From positions 97,666 to 161,665 of the forward strand of contig JAZSJJ010000005.1 in NCBI GenBank assembly GCA_045534225.1: a DNA stretch of 64,000 nt. Reading direction: 5' to 3'. Positions 9,156 to 17,687 of this stretch are shown in pieces. Source of the stretch: UMGS1649 sp045534225. Lineage in GTDB: Bacteria; Bacillota; Clostridia; TANB77; CAG-465. The notes under the pieces were generated by a model. That model was not told the DNA's origin, searched no databases, and was given only the letters and a program-made list of their open reading frames with translations. The first letter of the stretch is position 1, and every line of letters starts with the position of its first letter. The translations under genes were made by a program, and so were the position numbers.

Positions 9156-10511
9156 ATGAAAAAAGGAATATCTTTAATAGTATTAGTAATAACTATAATA
9201 GTAATGATAATCTTAGCAGCAAGTGTAGTAATAACGATTAGCAATACAGGGATAATAGATAAAGCAAATCAAGCAGTAGATTTATCTAACGAAAGACAAG
9301 TGCAAGATTTAGCTTCGATGATTTGGGCAGAGGTATATCTAGATGAATCAAGAACGGATTCGATTGAAAAAGTAGTTAAAGATAAATTAGCAGATCAAGG
9401 TATAACTGATGAAAATTGGGATATAGTAGTATCTGGGACAGGAGTATCTGTTACTACTAAGAAAGAGTCCGAGTGGCCAATTACTTGGAACATGGCGGAA
9501 ATTACAAATAATATTTCAATAGATATTGGAGGCGGAATGCTATACAAAGTATCTGATGTAATGCTAACTGAAGGCCAGATGGCAGGAGCTGTAATATCTA
9601 TGTCATCGGTTAGTATTATTTGCGCACCGTATTTTAATGAAGAGAACATAAATGTTTATGCGGCTCTTGATGAAACATCTACATACCAATTAATACTGTT
9701 TGTTGTCGAAAAAGCTGGAGCTGTATGTCAACAATTTGGAGGAATCGTTTTCGAGGAATCGGGAATTTATGTGGCAGATGCGGGTGGAAATTTAGAAGGC
9801 CAAGATGTTAATTTATCATTAAATATCCAAAGTGGAATCTATGAAGAAACAATAACAGATTCATGGAGTGAAATCAAAACATATGTTGATAATGGGACTT
9901 ATAAATCACATTATAAGTTGGGAGATACGAAAGGAATTAAATGCTTAGATGGTCGAACCATTTTAGTGGAAATTGTAGCATTTGATGCAGATGCTAAAGC
10001 CGATGGGACAAAGGCGTCAATTACATGGATGACAAAAAATATAGTAAACACTGGTTCGATGAATTCAACAGATACAGTTGTAGGTGGTTGGAAAGATAGT
10101 GAAATGCGTAATTGGCTACAGAATGATTTTTATGCTATTTTACCAAGTGAGGTAACAAGTTCTATTGTGTTAGTAGATAAGACATATTATGATTTTGATA
10201 CTCGCTCTACATTATCTTGTTTGGATTCTCTATGGCTTCCATCTCGTCACGAAGTGTTTAGTGAAGAAACTGATACAGGTGCTTATCGTGAAGCTTCGGG
10301 AGTAGATTATAGTAGCTATTTTACAAGTAATAAAATAAGAATGAAAAAGTATAATGGATTACCACTACCTTGGTGGTTGCGTTCTAGTACAGGATTTTCG
10401 AATAGTGGAAAAGGGTTTAGTTTTGTTGAGGAAAGTGGCAAAATGTGTGGTTCAACTTCAGCTACAAGGGCGAACGATGTTTTGGGAATTGTTTTTGGAT
10501 TTTGTATGTAA
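9156..10511 (+). CDS. Type IV pilin-like secreted protein with DUF6273-like C-terminal domain
   Basis: Surface or secreted protein (451 aa) with a class III prepilin-like start: MKKG, then ISLIVLVITIIVMIILAA as one hydrophobic helix, so a prepilin peptidase could cut after G4. Position +5 of the mature form is V, not the usual E, so classical pilus assembly is uncertain. A charged helical stalk follows, then a linker with ITDENWDIVV and GVSVT. The C-terminal 200 residues (LGDTKGIK, ITWMTKN, WKDSEMRNWL, LPSRHEVF, WWLRSS) look like the DUF6273 family found on surface proteins of gut Clostridia. A ribosome binding site AAAGGGGAG precedes the ATG. Related loci are at 41037 and 59923. Confidence 0.8.
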   Translation: MKKGISLIVLVITIIVMIILAASVVITISNTGIIDKANQAVDLSNERQVQDLASMIWAEVYLDESRTDSIEKVVKDKLADQGITDENWDIVVSGTGVSVTTKKESEWPITWNMAEITNNISIDIGGGMLYKVSDVMLTEGQMAGAVISMSSVSIICAPYFNEENINVYAALDETSTYQLILFVVEKAGAVCQQFGGIVFEESGIYVADAGGNLEGQDVNLSLNIQSGIYEETITDSWSEIKTYVDNGTYKSHYKLGDTKGIKCLDGRTILVEIVAFDADAKADGTKASITWMTKNIVNTGSMNSTDTVVGGWKDSEMRNWLQNDFYAILPSEVTSSIVLVDKTYYDFDTRSTLSCLDSLWLPSRHEVFSEETDTGAYREASGVDYSSYFTSNKIRMKKYNGLPLPWWLRSSTGFSNSGKGFSFVEESGKMCGSTSATRANDVLGIVFGFCM

Positions 10512-10515
10512 TTAA

Positions 10516-10553
10516 AAAAAATAACGGTATGAGCTTGTCATACCGTTATTTTT
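10516..10553. terminator. Bidirectional terminator between the pilin-like gene and pssA
   Basis: Stem AAATAACGGTATGA / TCATACCGTTATTT with A and T flanks suited to both converging genes. Confidence 0.85.
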
Positions 10554-10575
10554 AGTTTTGTATTTAATTATCTAA

Positions 10576-11208
10576 TTAAAATCTATAAATCACATTTCTA
10601 AGTAGCATTAGTATATAAATTACTACTCCGATTGCAACTAGTACAGACATGCCCTTAAGCTTGAATTTAGGCACTTTAAACTTGTATATGAAAAAGAATG
10701 CAATTACAAGGAAAAGTACTGTAAAAAGTATACTAGCGAGCGTTTCAACACGAGATATAATTGGAAATAGTAATGGGAGAATTAAAGCTACAGATGTAAC
10801 TGGTAATCCTTCATAACTTTTTCTAGCTTCTGTTGTTTGTTCTTGGCGTTCATCTTCCATAACATTAAAGTATGCTAGTCTAATTAAAGCTGCTAGTGAG
10901 AATATTCCGTAAGAAATTAACGCATACCATTCTTTTACGCCGGTTGTATATACTATTACCACTGGAAGTATTCCGTAGCAAACAAAATCTGCTAAAGAAT
11001 CTAGTTGTATTCCAAATTTCTTTTCCTTATCTGTTCTATCTTTTTTTGTTCTTGCTACTAATCCATCAAACATATCGCAAAAGCCTGCAAACATTAATGT
11101 TCCTAGCGCAAATATTGGATGTCCTTCTATTGAAGCAAATATTCCAAGTAGGCCAGATATTAGCCCCATATATGTTAAAATTACAGTGTAATTATAATAC
11201 CCTATCAC
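10576..11208 (-). CDS. pssA: CDP-diacylglycerol-serine O-phosphatidyltransferase
   Basis: Integral membrane enzyme that makes phosphatidylserine from CDP-diacylglycerol and serine. 210 aa with several membrane helices. The CDP-alcohol phosphotransferase signature is present: DMFDGLVAR, then FGIQLDSLAD, giving the DG..AR..G...D...D pattern (residues about 46-74). The start is GTG at 11206-11208, eight bases after GGAGG. The sister enzyme phosphatidylserine decarboxylase is not nearby. The family could include phosphatidylglycerol-phosphate synthase, but this pattern and the length fit PssA better. Confidence 0.87.
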   Translation of the reverse strand: MIGYYNYTVILTYMGLISGLLGIFASIEGHPIFALGTLMFAGFCDMFDGLVARTKKDRTDKEKKFGIQLDSLADFVCYGILPVVIVYTTGVKEWYALISYGIFSLAALIRLAYFNVMEDERQEQTTEARKSYEGLPVTSVALILPLLFPIISRVETLASILFTVLFLVIAFFFIYKFKVPKFKLKGMSVLVAIGVVIYILMLLRNVIYRF

Positions 11209-11316
11209 TTAAGTTTCCTCCGTTTATGTAACAGTGCAATTGTACACCTTAAGGTAGTAGATGTCAAGAAATATAATAAGTGAGAATATGTGAGAAAATT
11301 TAAGTTAACATAACTA

Positions 11317-11345
11317 TTGACAAAAGGTGGAAAATGAGTTATAAT
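11317..11345 (+). promoter_or_regulatory. Consensus promoter of the first Spo0A-domain gene
   Basis: TTGACA (11317-11322), a 17-bp spacer and TATAAT (11340-11345). The leader to the ATG is about 50 bases. Confidence 0.8.
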
Positions 11346-11399
11346 ATTAAATGTAGACGCGAGTTTACAGAATTTTATAATTAAAATGGAGGACGTGTG

Positions 11400-11864
11400 A
11401 TGTACATAATTGTCACAACCAACAAAGCACTGGCCGAGGAGGCAAAGAAAAGAGGAGCGAACGTTTTTGAGGACGTTCAGGTAGCAGAGCCCGTTACCCG
11501 GTTCGTAAACCAGACCTATGGCGAAGGTGAGATGAAGGTTATCAACCTCATGACATCTCTTGCAATCAAGCCCAATCTCAAGGGTTATGATTACATCAAG
11601 TATATCATGACGAGCTGCGCAAATGATCCCAAGTATCATCACAGAAGCATGACCAAGGAAATCTATCCCACATGCGCACGAGAGTTCGATACTACTCCTT
11701 CGAGAGTTGAAAGAGCAATCAGACATGCGCTTGAGAGAAGTTTCCAGGATGTACCTGAGAGATACTTCCAGATCTTCAACAGAGATCTTACCGAGCAGCC
11801 GACCAATTCTGAGTTCATCAGCATGATGAGTCAGTATCTTCACAAGCCGGTAGCCGCTGTGTAA
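11400..11864 (+). CDS. Stand-alone Spo0A C-terminal-domain protein, near-canonical
   Basis: 154 aa. From residue 47 on, it follows the effector domain of the sporulation master regulator Spo0A: KGYDYIKY (61-68), IYPTCAREFDTTPSRVERA with the recognition-helix motif SRVERAIRHA (101-110), and PTNSEFI (134-140) near the end. The phosphoacceptor receiver domain is missing; the first 46 residues instead start MYIIVTTNK and have none of the receiver acidic residues. It probably binds 0A-box-like DNA without needing phosphorylation (inference). ATG 11400 is preferred over GTG 11397 because GGAGG lies 7 bases upstream. Codon use is clearly less AT-rich than the neighbours. It has its own promoter and terminator. 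Confidence 0.87.
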   Translation: MYIIVTTNKALAEEAKKRGANVFEDVQVAEPVTRFVNQTYGEGEMKVINLMTSLAIKPNLKGYDYIKYIMTSCANDPKYHHRSMTKEIYPTCAREFDTTPSRVERAIRHALERSFQDVPERYFQIFNRDLTEQPTNSEFISMMSQYLHKPVAAV

Positions 11865-11893
11865 ACAGCAAAAACAAACGCTAAACTACTACG

Positions 11894-11925
11894 CAAAAGG
11901 GCACCCAATCTTGGGTGCCTTTTAA
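11894..11925 (+). terminator. Terminator after the first Spo0A-domain gene
   Basis: Stem AAAAGGGCACCCA / TGGGTGCCTTTT with one bulged G. Confidence 0.85.
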
Positions 11926-11962
11926 TGTACAAACTACAAGAAGATGAAACACTGGAGGAGAA

Positions 11963-12538
11963 ATGTACATAATTTTAACCAATAATGGTAATCTTGAAAA
12001 CTATGTAGGAAAGCTTGGTACAACAGCTTTTATGATTCCAAATAGCATAAGAAAAGAACGGTATAACAATGAAGGTTTGGTAACAAGCATAAATCGAGGT
12101 ATCGCAATAATTGCATTGGTAGATGGTGCTAAGGTGTATGAAACTGTAACTATGCAAGGATTTTTTCCTAAATATGAAACGCGAGAAGACCTTGTAGATA
12201 AGCTTATTGACGAGCTTTTTGAAGCTTTATCAATGCGTAAAAACATGAAGGGTTATGATTACCTTAAATATATGCTTAAGCAGTATGTTGAGGATGATAA
12301 TAGCTACTTAAAGTTTGTTTGCAGTGAGGTTTATCCAGAGTGTGCGGATGTTTTTCATGTTAGCGCAAATACAGTAAGTAAAAATACCAAGGATCTTATC
12401 AAGTACAGCTATGAAAGAAATGCTATGAAGTATGAAGTGTTGTTTGCTCATACAGGTATCGCACCACTTACAGAAGCACCTAAACCTAGTGCATTTTTAC
12501 CTGTTATAGGTGGAAAGATTCGTGCACTCATAATTTAA
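11963..12538 (+). CDS. Diverged Spo0A-C-like protein, paralogue 2
   Basis: 191 aa, with the same opening as the upstream gene (MYIILTNN) but a longer N-terminal region (about 100 residues, with IAIIALVDGAKVYE). It then has KGYDYLKYMLKQYVED and a Spo0A-like sequence through VYPECADVFHVSANTVSK. Here the recognition-helix signature SRVERAIRH has become NTVSKNTKDL and the terminal PTNSEF is not recognisable. Probably still a helix-turn-helix DNA-binding fold, but with altered specificity (inference). Base composition is more AT-rich than the first copy, so the copies are not a recent tandem duplication. GGAGGAG lies upstream; no convincing promoter of its own was found. Confidence 0.72.
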   Translation: MYIILTNNGNLENYVGKLGTTAFMIPNSIRKERYNNEGLVTSINRGIAIIALVDGAKVYETVTMQGFFPKYETREDLVDKLIDELFEALSMRKNMKGYDYLKYMLKQYVEDDNSYLKFVCSEVYPECADVFHVSANTVSKNTKDLIKYSYERNAMKYEVLFAHTGIAPLTEAPKPSAFLPVIGGKIRALII

Positions 12539-12546
12539 CAGCATAA

Positions 12547-12582
12547 TTAAAAGGCAACGTTTATGTAACGTTGCCTTTTGCT
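12547..12582 (+). terminator. Terminator after paralogue 2
   Basis: A perfect 13-bp stem AAAAGGCAACGTT / AACGTTGCCTTTT. Confidence 0.88.
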
Positions 12583-12587
12583 TTATA

Positions 12588-12615
12588 TTGACAAATTCAG
12601 TAAAAAGAGTATAAT
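12588..12615 (+). promoter_or_regulatory. Promoter of paralogue 3
   Basis: TTGACA (12588-12593), a 16-bp spacer and TATAAT (12610-12615), directly after the preceding terminator. Confidence 0.75.
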
Positions 12616-12663
12616 ACTTATGCGTACTTTATATAACAAAATTTTAATAAATTGGAGGGAAAG

Positions 12664-13257
12664 ATGAAATCGTACGTTATTGTTACACGGAATATGAATC
12701 TTATCAGATGTACTGTTCCGCCAGAAGAAATGTTGCCCGTAGATGAGGAATGCAGGAAAAAAATGAAGCTTGATGCTGATGTGATCATTTTAGATCACGA
12801 TCAAGATTTTGCTTTTTTGGCATTTATGGAAGGCTCTAAGGTTTACGAAGCTCGTACAAACAAGAAGCTTGTTCCGGAATACGAAACAGAAGAGGAGCTT
12901 GTAGAAAAGATGGTAGAGCTTCTTCTTAAGGTTCTGGAAATTGACCAGAACGAAAAGGGGTATGCATATCTTAAATATATGCTTAAGCTTCATGTGGAAG
13001 ACCTTGATTACAATTCCGAAACTATGGGAGATGTGGTCTATCCGGACTGTGCTAAACATTTCGGTGTAAGCCCGAGAACTGTATCCAAACATGCAAATCG
13101 TGTTCTTAGGGATAGCATTGCAAAGAACAAGTATAGACATATTGCTCTTTGGGACAGTATGGTTGTAGTGGAAGCGGTTGAAAAGCTGAACGTTGCTGGC
13201 TTCCTTGTTATTGCAGGCGAGAAAATCAGAACCGTTATTCGTAACAATTTAAACTAA
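12664..13257 (+). CDS. Diverged Spo0A-C-like protein, paralogue 3
   Basis: 197 aa. The true start is ATG 12664, four to five bases after GGAGGG; a TTG four codons earlier lies before that site. The organisation matches paralogue 2: a start of MKSYVIVTRNMN, a central FLAFMEGSKVYEA that aligns with the IAIIALVDGAKVYE segment, then KGYAYLKYMLKLHVED, VYPDCAKHFGVSPRTVSK and a tail IAGEKIRTVI resembling the IGGKIRALI tail of paralogue 2. The homology with Spo0A rests on the KGYxYLKYM and YPxCAxxF...TVSK segments and on paralogue 1. It probably binds DNA; the target is unknown. Codon use is intermediate. Confidence 0.72.
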   Translation: MKSYVIVTRNMNLIRCTVPPEEMLPVDEECRKKMKLDADVIILDHDQDFAFLAFMEGSKVYEARTNKKLVPEYETEEELVEKMVELLLKVLEIDQNEKGYAYLKYMLKLHVEDLDYNSETMGDVVYPDCAKHFGVSPRTVSKHANRVLRDSIAKNKYRHIALWDSMVVVEAVEKLNVAGFLVIAGEKIRTVIRNNLN

Positions 13258-13261
13258 AACA

Positions 13262-13298
13262 AAAACAGACAACATTTATATAATGTTGTCTGTTTATT
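13262..13298. terminator. Terminator after paralogue 3 (converges with pheT)
   Basis: Stem AACAGACAACATT / AATGTTGTCTGTT followed by T-rich sequence. Confidence 0.85.
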
Positions 13299-13324
13299 TC
13301 TATTTAAATAATAAATTTGTTATA

Positions 13325-15748
13325 TTATTCTGCTCTAACAGTAATTCCAAATCTGTTATTTAAAGATTTAACAATAGAATCTACTTTGCTGTTAATTTGT
13401 TCAGAAGTAAGCATTCCATCATCATTAGAAAGTCTAAGTCTTAATACTATAGATTTCTTTCCTTCAGGAATTTGGTTTCCTCTGTATTCTTCAATAAATT
13501 CTACTTCTTTAACTTTAGCTTTAATTGTAGAGTGGATGTTCTCCCAAGTTGTAGCTTCATCTACAAGTAAAGATAAGTCTTTTTCTACTAGAGGTAATAC
13601 TGGTAAGTGTTCAAATTCATTTGTTCTAGAAGCAAATGGAACAAGTTTACCAAAGTCTAATTCAAATACAGCTACATTAGTACGTTTAATCTTGCTATCC
13701 ATCATTGTTTGAACGGATACTAGACTTAATGTACCAACTTTTTCATCACCGCGCATAATATCTAAGTATGCGTTAACATCTGCCCAAGAAGGTCTTTCTC
13801 CTTGTTTAAATGTTAATCCTTCCATATGTGTATATTCTGACATGTTTTCTATAGCACCTTTAGCTTCGTAGAAGATTGCTTTAGCATCTTTGCCAACTAC
13901 AACACCTGTTAAGTATTTCTTGTGTACAGGTAATGTTTCGTTTTCTGAAGATGGGTGGTATTCACCTTTTTCAAATACTTGAGCCATTTCAAACATTTTG
14001 AAGTTTGTCATATATCTAAGGTTTTTAGAAATTGCTTCTAACATACCAGGTACAAGTGAACTTCTTAAAATTGCACTTTCTGGAGAAGGTGGAGTAGCTA
14101 GTTTAATAGATTTTGATACATCTATTTTAGCTGCGTAAATATATTTATCTTCTATCCAAGGATAAGTAAATATTTCATTAAATCCACATCTATATGCTAA
14201 ATATTCTCTTAATCTTCTTTCAAGAAGTACATTGTTTTGATGAACTGCGTGTTCAAAGTTAACTGGTAATGGTTTAGCTTCAAAAGATTCAAAGCTTAAT
14301 AGTCTTGCTATATCTCCCATAACGTCATCTTTAAGAGATACATCACCAGTAGATCTCCATACAGGAACTGTTACATGGTATACGCTGCCATCAAAATCTA
14401 TATCGTATCCAACTGCTGTTAAAACTTTAATAATAGTTTCGCTAGGTATTACTTTACCTAGTCTAACATCTAAGAATTCTTGTTCTACATCAATTTTTTC
14501 TCTTTCAGTTTTAACTGGGTAAACATCATTGTATGCTACAACTTTAGATTCAGGGAATAATTCCTTAAATAATATTAAAGCCATATCTCTACCTAAATCT
14601 ACACGTTCAGTGTCTATGTTCTTTTCATATCTAATAGATGAATCTGTTTTTTCATCAAATCTTTTACCAGTTTTTCTAATTGTTTTAGCTGTGAAGTTTG
14701 CAACTTCAAGTAAAACACCAGTAGTTTCTGGAAGTATTGAATCTTTCTTACCACCACGGATACCAGCAAGAGCTAGTGCAGATTCTGTATCTGCTATTAC
14801 TAAATCGTCTTCTGTTAGGTCTATGCAGTTATCGTCTAGAAGAAGTAATTGTTCACCAGCGTTTGCATTTCTTACAACTATTTTTTCTCCTTTAACATGT
14901 GTTATATCAAAAGCGTGAGTAGGTTGACCTACTGCAAGCATAACATAGTTTGTTATATCTACGATTGCATTAATTGGTCTCATACCACCATTTATTAATG
15001 CTGTTTTCATCCACATAGGAGATTCTTTTTCATATACATTTGCTATTTCTACACCAACATAACGTTGACATTTTGTGGGTTCTAATATTTCTACATTGTA
15101 TTTAGGTAATGTGCTATCTATTTCCACTTTATCTAATTCTTTTAATGGTACATCATATATACAAGATAATTCTCTTGCCATACCATAATGTCCCCAAAGG
15201 TCCGGTCTGTTTGTTAAAGATTTGTTATCTATTTCAATAACTGTATCGTTCATCTCTATAACATCTGCTATGTTATCTCCTGGCTTGCAGTCAACACCTT
15301 TTAGGTCAACTATTGCGTGATCATTTTCAGGTGGAAATAGTTTGTCTAAGAAAACTTCTTCAGCGCCGCATATCATACCATAAGAGTATTCACCGCGCAT
15401 TTTAGTTTCTTTAATTACAACAGGTTCACCTTCACCATGCCAAACAACTTCAGCACCTGGCTTAGAAACTACAACCATTTCACCTTCGTATAGGTTTGAA
15501 CCACCACATACGATTTGAACGGGTTCATTAAGACCAATATCTACTATACATATTCTTAATGCATCTGCATTAGGATGTGCTTTTATTTCTAAGATTTTAC
15601 CTACAACAATATCGTGAAATTTTTCTGCAGTATTTTCTACACCTTCAACTTCAACTGTTCTTAATGTTAAATCATAAGCTATCTGTTTTGGAGTTATTGT
15701 GTCAGGTAAATCTATATATTTTTTAATCCAATTTAAAGATAATTTCAT
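13325..15748 (-). CDS. pheT: Phenylalanyl-tRNA synthetase beta subunit
   Basis: Large subunit of the alpha2-beta2 PheRS. 807 aa, the usual length. In order: a tRNA-binding OB domain with AHPNADALRI and IVCGGSN (about 50-95), the B3/B4 editing region with VDITNYVML and GQPTHAFD, the B5 domain with RFDEKTDSSIRYE, a core inactive synthetase-like domain, and a C-terminal FDX-ACB domain from about residue 710. Translated from the T-box-controlled transcript with pheS; the gap between the two is only 13 bases and contains the ribosome binding site. Confidence 0.97.
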   Translation of the reverse strand: MKLSLNWIKKYIDLPDTITPKQIAYDLTLRTVEVEGVENTAEKFHDIVVGKILEIKAHPNADALRICIVDIGLNEPVQIVCGGSNLYEGEMVVVSKPGAEVVWHGEGEPVVIKETKMRGEYSYGMICGAEEVFLDKLFPPENDHAIVDLKGVDCKPGDNIADVIEMNDTVIEIDNKSLTNRPDLWGHYGMARELSCIYDVPLKELDKVEIDSTLPKYNVEILEPTKCQRYVGVEIANVYEKESPMWMKTALINGGMRPINAIVDITNYVMLAVGQPTHAFDITHVKGEKIVVRNANAGEQLLLLDDNCIDLTEDDLVIADTESALALAGIRGGKKDSILPETTGVLLEVANFTAKTIRKTGKRFDEKTDSSIRYEKNIDTERVDLGRDMALILFKELFPESKVVAYNDVYPVKTEREKIDVEQEFLDVRLGKVIPSETIIKVLTAVGYDIDFDGSVYHVTVPVWRSTGDVSLKDDVMGDIARLLSFESFEAKPLPVNFEHAVHQNNVLLERRLREYLAYRCGFNEIFTYPWIEDKYIYAAKIDVSKSIKLATPPSPESAILRSSLVPGMLEAISKNLRYMTNFKMFEMAQVFEKGEYHPSSENETLPVHKKYLTGVVVGKDAKAIFYEAKGAIENMSEYTHMEGLTFKQGERPSWADVNAYLDIMRGDEKVGTLSLVSVQTMMDSKIKRTNVAVFELDFGKLVPFASRTNEFEHLPVLPLVEKDLSLLVDEATTWENIHSTIKAKVKEVEFIEEYRGNQIPEGKKSIVLRLRLSNDDGMLTSEQINSKVDSIVKSLNNRFGITVRAE

Positions 15749-15761
15749 TGTAATCTCCTTT

Positions 15762-16805
15762 CTACTTGAACTCTCTTAAGAATCTTAAATCTCCGCTGTG
15801 GAATAGTCTTACATCATCTACACCATAACGCATCATTACAAGTCTATCTAGTCCAATGTTGATATAGAAACCAGTCCATTCATTTGGATCAAGGTTTGCA
15901 GATTTAAGTACGTTTGGATGTATAACACCACCTGGCATAACTTCAATCCAACCATTGTGGTTACATACTTTACAACCTTTACCACCACAAACTAGACATT
16001 CCATATCTATTTCGTATCCTGGTTCTGTGAATGGGAAGAAACCTTCACGCATTCTAACATTAATTTTTTTACCGAATACTTTTTCTAGTATTGTTTGTAT
16101 CATAACCATACCAGATGAGAAAGATATATTCTTATCTACTATTAATGCTTCATATTGGAAGAAAGCTCTTTCGTGTCTAGCATCTGTAGATTCGTTTCTA
16201 TATACTCTTCCTGGATATACAAATCTAGCTGGGGCACCATGTTTTAATAAATATCTTACTGAACCACCAGTTAAATGTGGTCTTAAACATAATCTTTCAG
16301 TACCAGATTTTTCTTCTGTTCCTTCTATCCAATATGTATCCATAGATTGACGAGCTGGATGGTCTGGTGCGAAGTTAAGGTTATCGAAAGCATACTTTTC
16401 GCTTGAAATATCATCTTCGCTATATACTTCAAAGCCTAGTGACGTAAACGCATCGTTTAAGTCATAGCACATTTGAGTAATAGGGTGTAGAGCACCACCG
16501 CTTACCTTAGTTCCAGGTAATGTTAAATCTAGTGGTTCGTCTAATACACTTTTAGAAGCAATTAATGCTGCTTCTTTTTCGTTAAGTTTAGTTTCAAATG
16601 TAGTTTTTATCTCACTAATTTTCATACCAACTTGTTTACGTGCCTCAGCATCTAAACTACCCATAGATTTAGATACTTCAGAAAGTGGACTTTTCTTACC
16701 AGTTAATTCTCTACGAACATCTTGAAGTTCTTCTACTGTTTTTGTAGCTTCAATTTGTTCTAAACCAGCTTTAAGAATATTATCCATGTTTTGTAATATT
16801 TCCAT
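15762..16805 (-). CDS. pheS: Phenylalanyl-tRNA synthetase alpha subunit
   Basis: Catalytic subunit of PheRS, a class II synthetase. 347 aa, typical. An N-terminal coiled-coil tRNA-binding region is followed by FAPDHPARQSMDTYW, the class II motif 2 region with RVYRNESTDARHE, and motif 3 with GLDRLVMMRYGVDDVR. A CLVCGGKGCKVC cysteine cluster near residue 270 fits the bacterial family. First gene of the T-box leader transcript; AAGGAGG sits just upstream of the ATG. Confidence 0.97.
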   Translation of the reverse strand: MEILQNMDNILKAGLEQIEATKTVEELQDVRRELTGKKSPLSEVSKSMGSLDAEARKQVGMKISEIKTTFETKLNEKEAALIASKSVLDEPLDLTLPGTKVSGGALHPITQMCYDLNDAFTSLGFEVYSEDDISSEKYAFDNLNFAPDHPARQSMDTYWIEGTEEKSGTERLCLRPHLTGGSVRYLLKHGAPARFVYPGRVYRNESTDARHERAFFQYEALIVDKNISFSSGMVMIQTILEKVFGKKINVRMREGFFPFTEPGYEIDMECLVCGGKGCKVCNHNGWIEVMPGGVIHPNVLKSANLDPNEWTGFYINIGLDRLVMMRYGVDDVRLFHSGDLRFLREFK

Positions 16806-16833
16806 TAAATTTTCCTCCTTATTTAATACATAA

Positions 16834-17099
16834 TAAAAAAGTCATCTCATCCTAGATTAGGACGAAATGACTTTGCTTCCGTGGTACCACCTAAATTCGT
16901 TACATTGTAACGCACTTAACAAGCTATAACGGGCCTTAGCCGACTCAATCTACTGTTAGTTCAAAAGAGCACCTCGAAAGTGAAATTTCGGTTTAAGTAT
17001 ATTAGCAGGCTTACAGCCGGTGACCCGCATTCTCTAGAATATATTCTCTTAAACTTACTTTGCTTTGTCTTAGGTTTTATATATTCAAAACTAGTTATT
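16834..17099 (-). promoter_or_regulatory. T-box leader (tRNA-Phe sensing) upstream of pheST
   Basis: Read on the minus strand. Stem I starts near 17060 with the loop-E elements AGTA and GAA; the Specifier is TTC (16984-16982) in the context GAA-AT-TTC-A, matching phenylalanine. The T-box core AGGTGGTACCACGG lies at 16892-16879. The terminator is the stem AGTCATTTCGTCCT / AGGATGAGATGACT followed by T6 (16873-16834). ACGAA (16900-16896) can pair with TTCGT (16866-16862) of the terminator's 5' arm, giving the alternative antiterminator. Uncharged tRNA-Phe should therefore allow read-through into pheS. Confidence 0.95.
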
Positions 17100-17127
17100 A
17101 TTATATCACAAAAGAAAATAAATGCAA
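17100..17127 (-). promoter_or_regulatory. Promoter of the T-box-pheST operon
   Basis: Minus strand: TTGCAT (17127-17122), a 16-bp spacer and TATAAT (17105-17100) with an upstream TG. Confidence 0.75.
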
Positions 17128-17138
17128 GTAGTATAAAT

Positions 17139-17170
17139 AAAATACAGGCCTAGATATTTCTAGACCTGCA
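17139..17170 (-). terminator. Terminator of the 17176 gene
   Basis: Minus-strand stem CAGGTCTAGA / TCTAGGCCTG followed by TATTTTATTT, directly before the pheST promoter. Confidence 0.8.
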
Positions 17171-17175
17171 TTCTG

Positions 17176-17553
17176 TTAGATAACGTGAACGATGTAACAA
17201 CTGTTAAGGGTATAGATTTTATATCCTTTGTTGTTTATTTGCTCTACGCTTCTAACGCGTGAAGTGAGTACGGTAGTACGAGAATATTTATTACCATCTG
17301 GTAACTGTTCGTAACAAAGAAACCGCTCGCCAATTTTAGGCGGCTTAGTTGCAATTACAAGTCCGACTTTAACATCATCAAACCAAATGGAGTTAAAATA
17401 GCCGTCTACTCCTTTTAATGTGTAATTGGTTTGGCATTCTCCTACGTCTTTAGATACCACTTCGTAAAATTCTCCTTCTTTAAGGAGCGTTGGGGAACTG
17501 CAAGATGTATATGTAGCAGTGCCGCCGTTGTACTTAACTAATCTAGTAGCCAT
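17176..17553 (-). CDS. Orphan protein, 125 aa, probably beta-rich
   Basis: Family not recognised. The sequence appears to hold two small beta-barrel-like halves: one around LLKEGEFYEVVSKD and YTLKGVDGYFNSIWFD, the other around IGERFLCYEQL, TTVLTSRVRSV and GYKIYTLNSCYIVHV. An SH3-like fold is a guess. No membrane or signal segment. Its own TG-extended promoter and terminator make it another single-gene islet, and its codon use (GCC GTC GTA, GGC) differs somewhat from pheST. Confidence 0.72.
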   Translation of the reverse strand: MATRLVKYNGGTATYTSCSSPTLLKEGEFYEVVSKDVGECQTNYTLKGVDGYFNSIWFDDVKVGLVIATKPPKIGERFLCYEQLPDGNKYSRTTVLTSRVRSVEQINNKGYKIYTLNSCYIVHVI

Positions 17554-17626
17554 TTAAACCTCCTTTTAGCCAATTAGTACGATACAACCACATAGTTAGT
17601 AGTTAGTTTAATTTAATAACGCAAAT

Positions 17627-17655
17627 ATTATATCACAAATTTAGTAATAAGTCTA
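17627..17655 (-). promoter_or_regulatory. Promoter of the 17176 gene
   Basis: Minus strand: TAGACT (17655-17650), a 17-bp spacer and TATAAT (17632-17627) with TG one base upstream. Confidence 0.7.
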
Positions 17656-17687
17656 CATAAGAGACATAGTATGTATTAGGTGATTTT

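Noticed and set aside
9703..9710. TTGTCGAA, a Spo0A-box-like octamer
   Set aside because: It lies inside the pilin-like coding sequence, not near a promoter; a single match is expected by chance.
11397..11399. GTG start for the first Spo0A-domain gene
   Set aside because: The ATG one codon later has better spacing (7 bases) to GGAGG.
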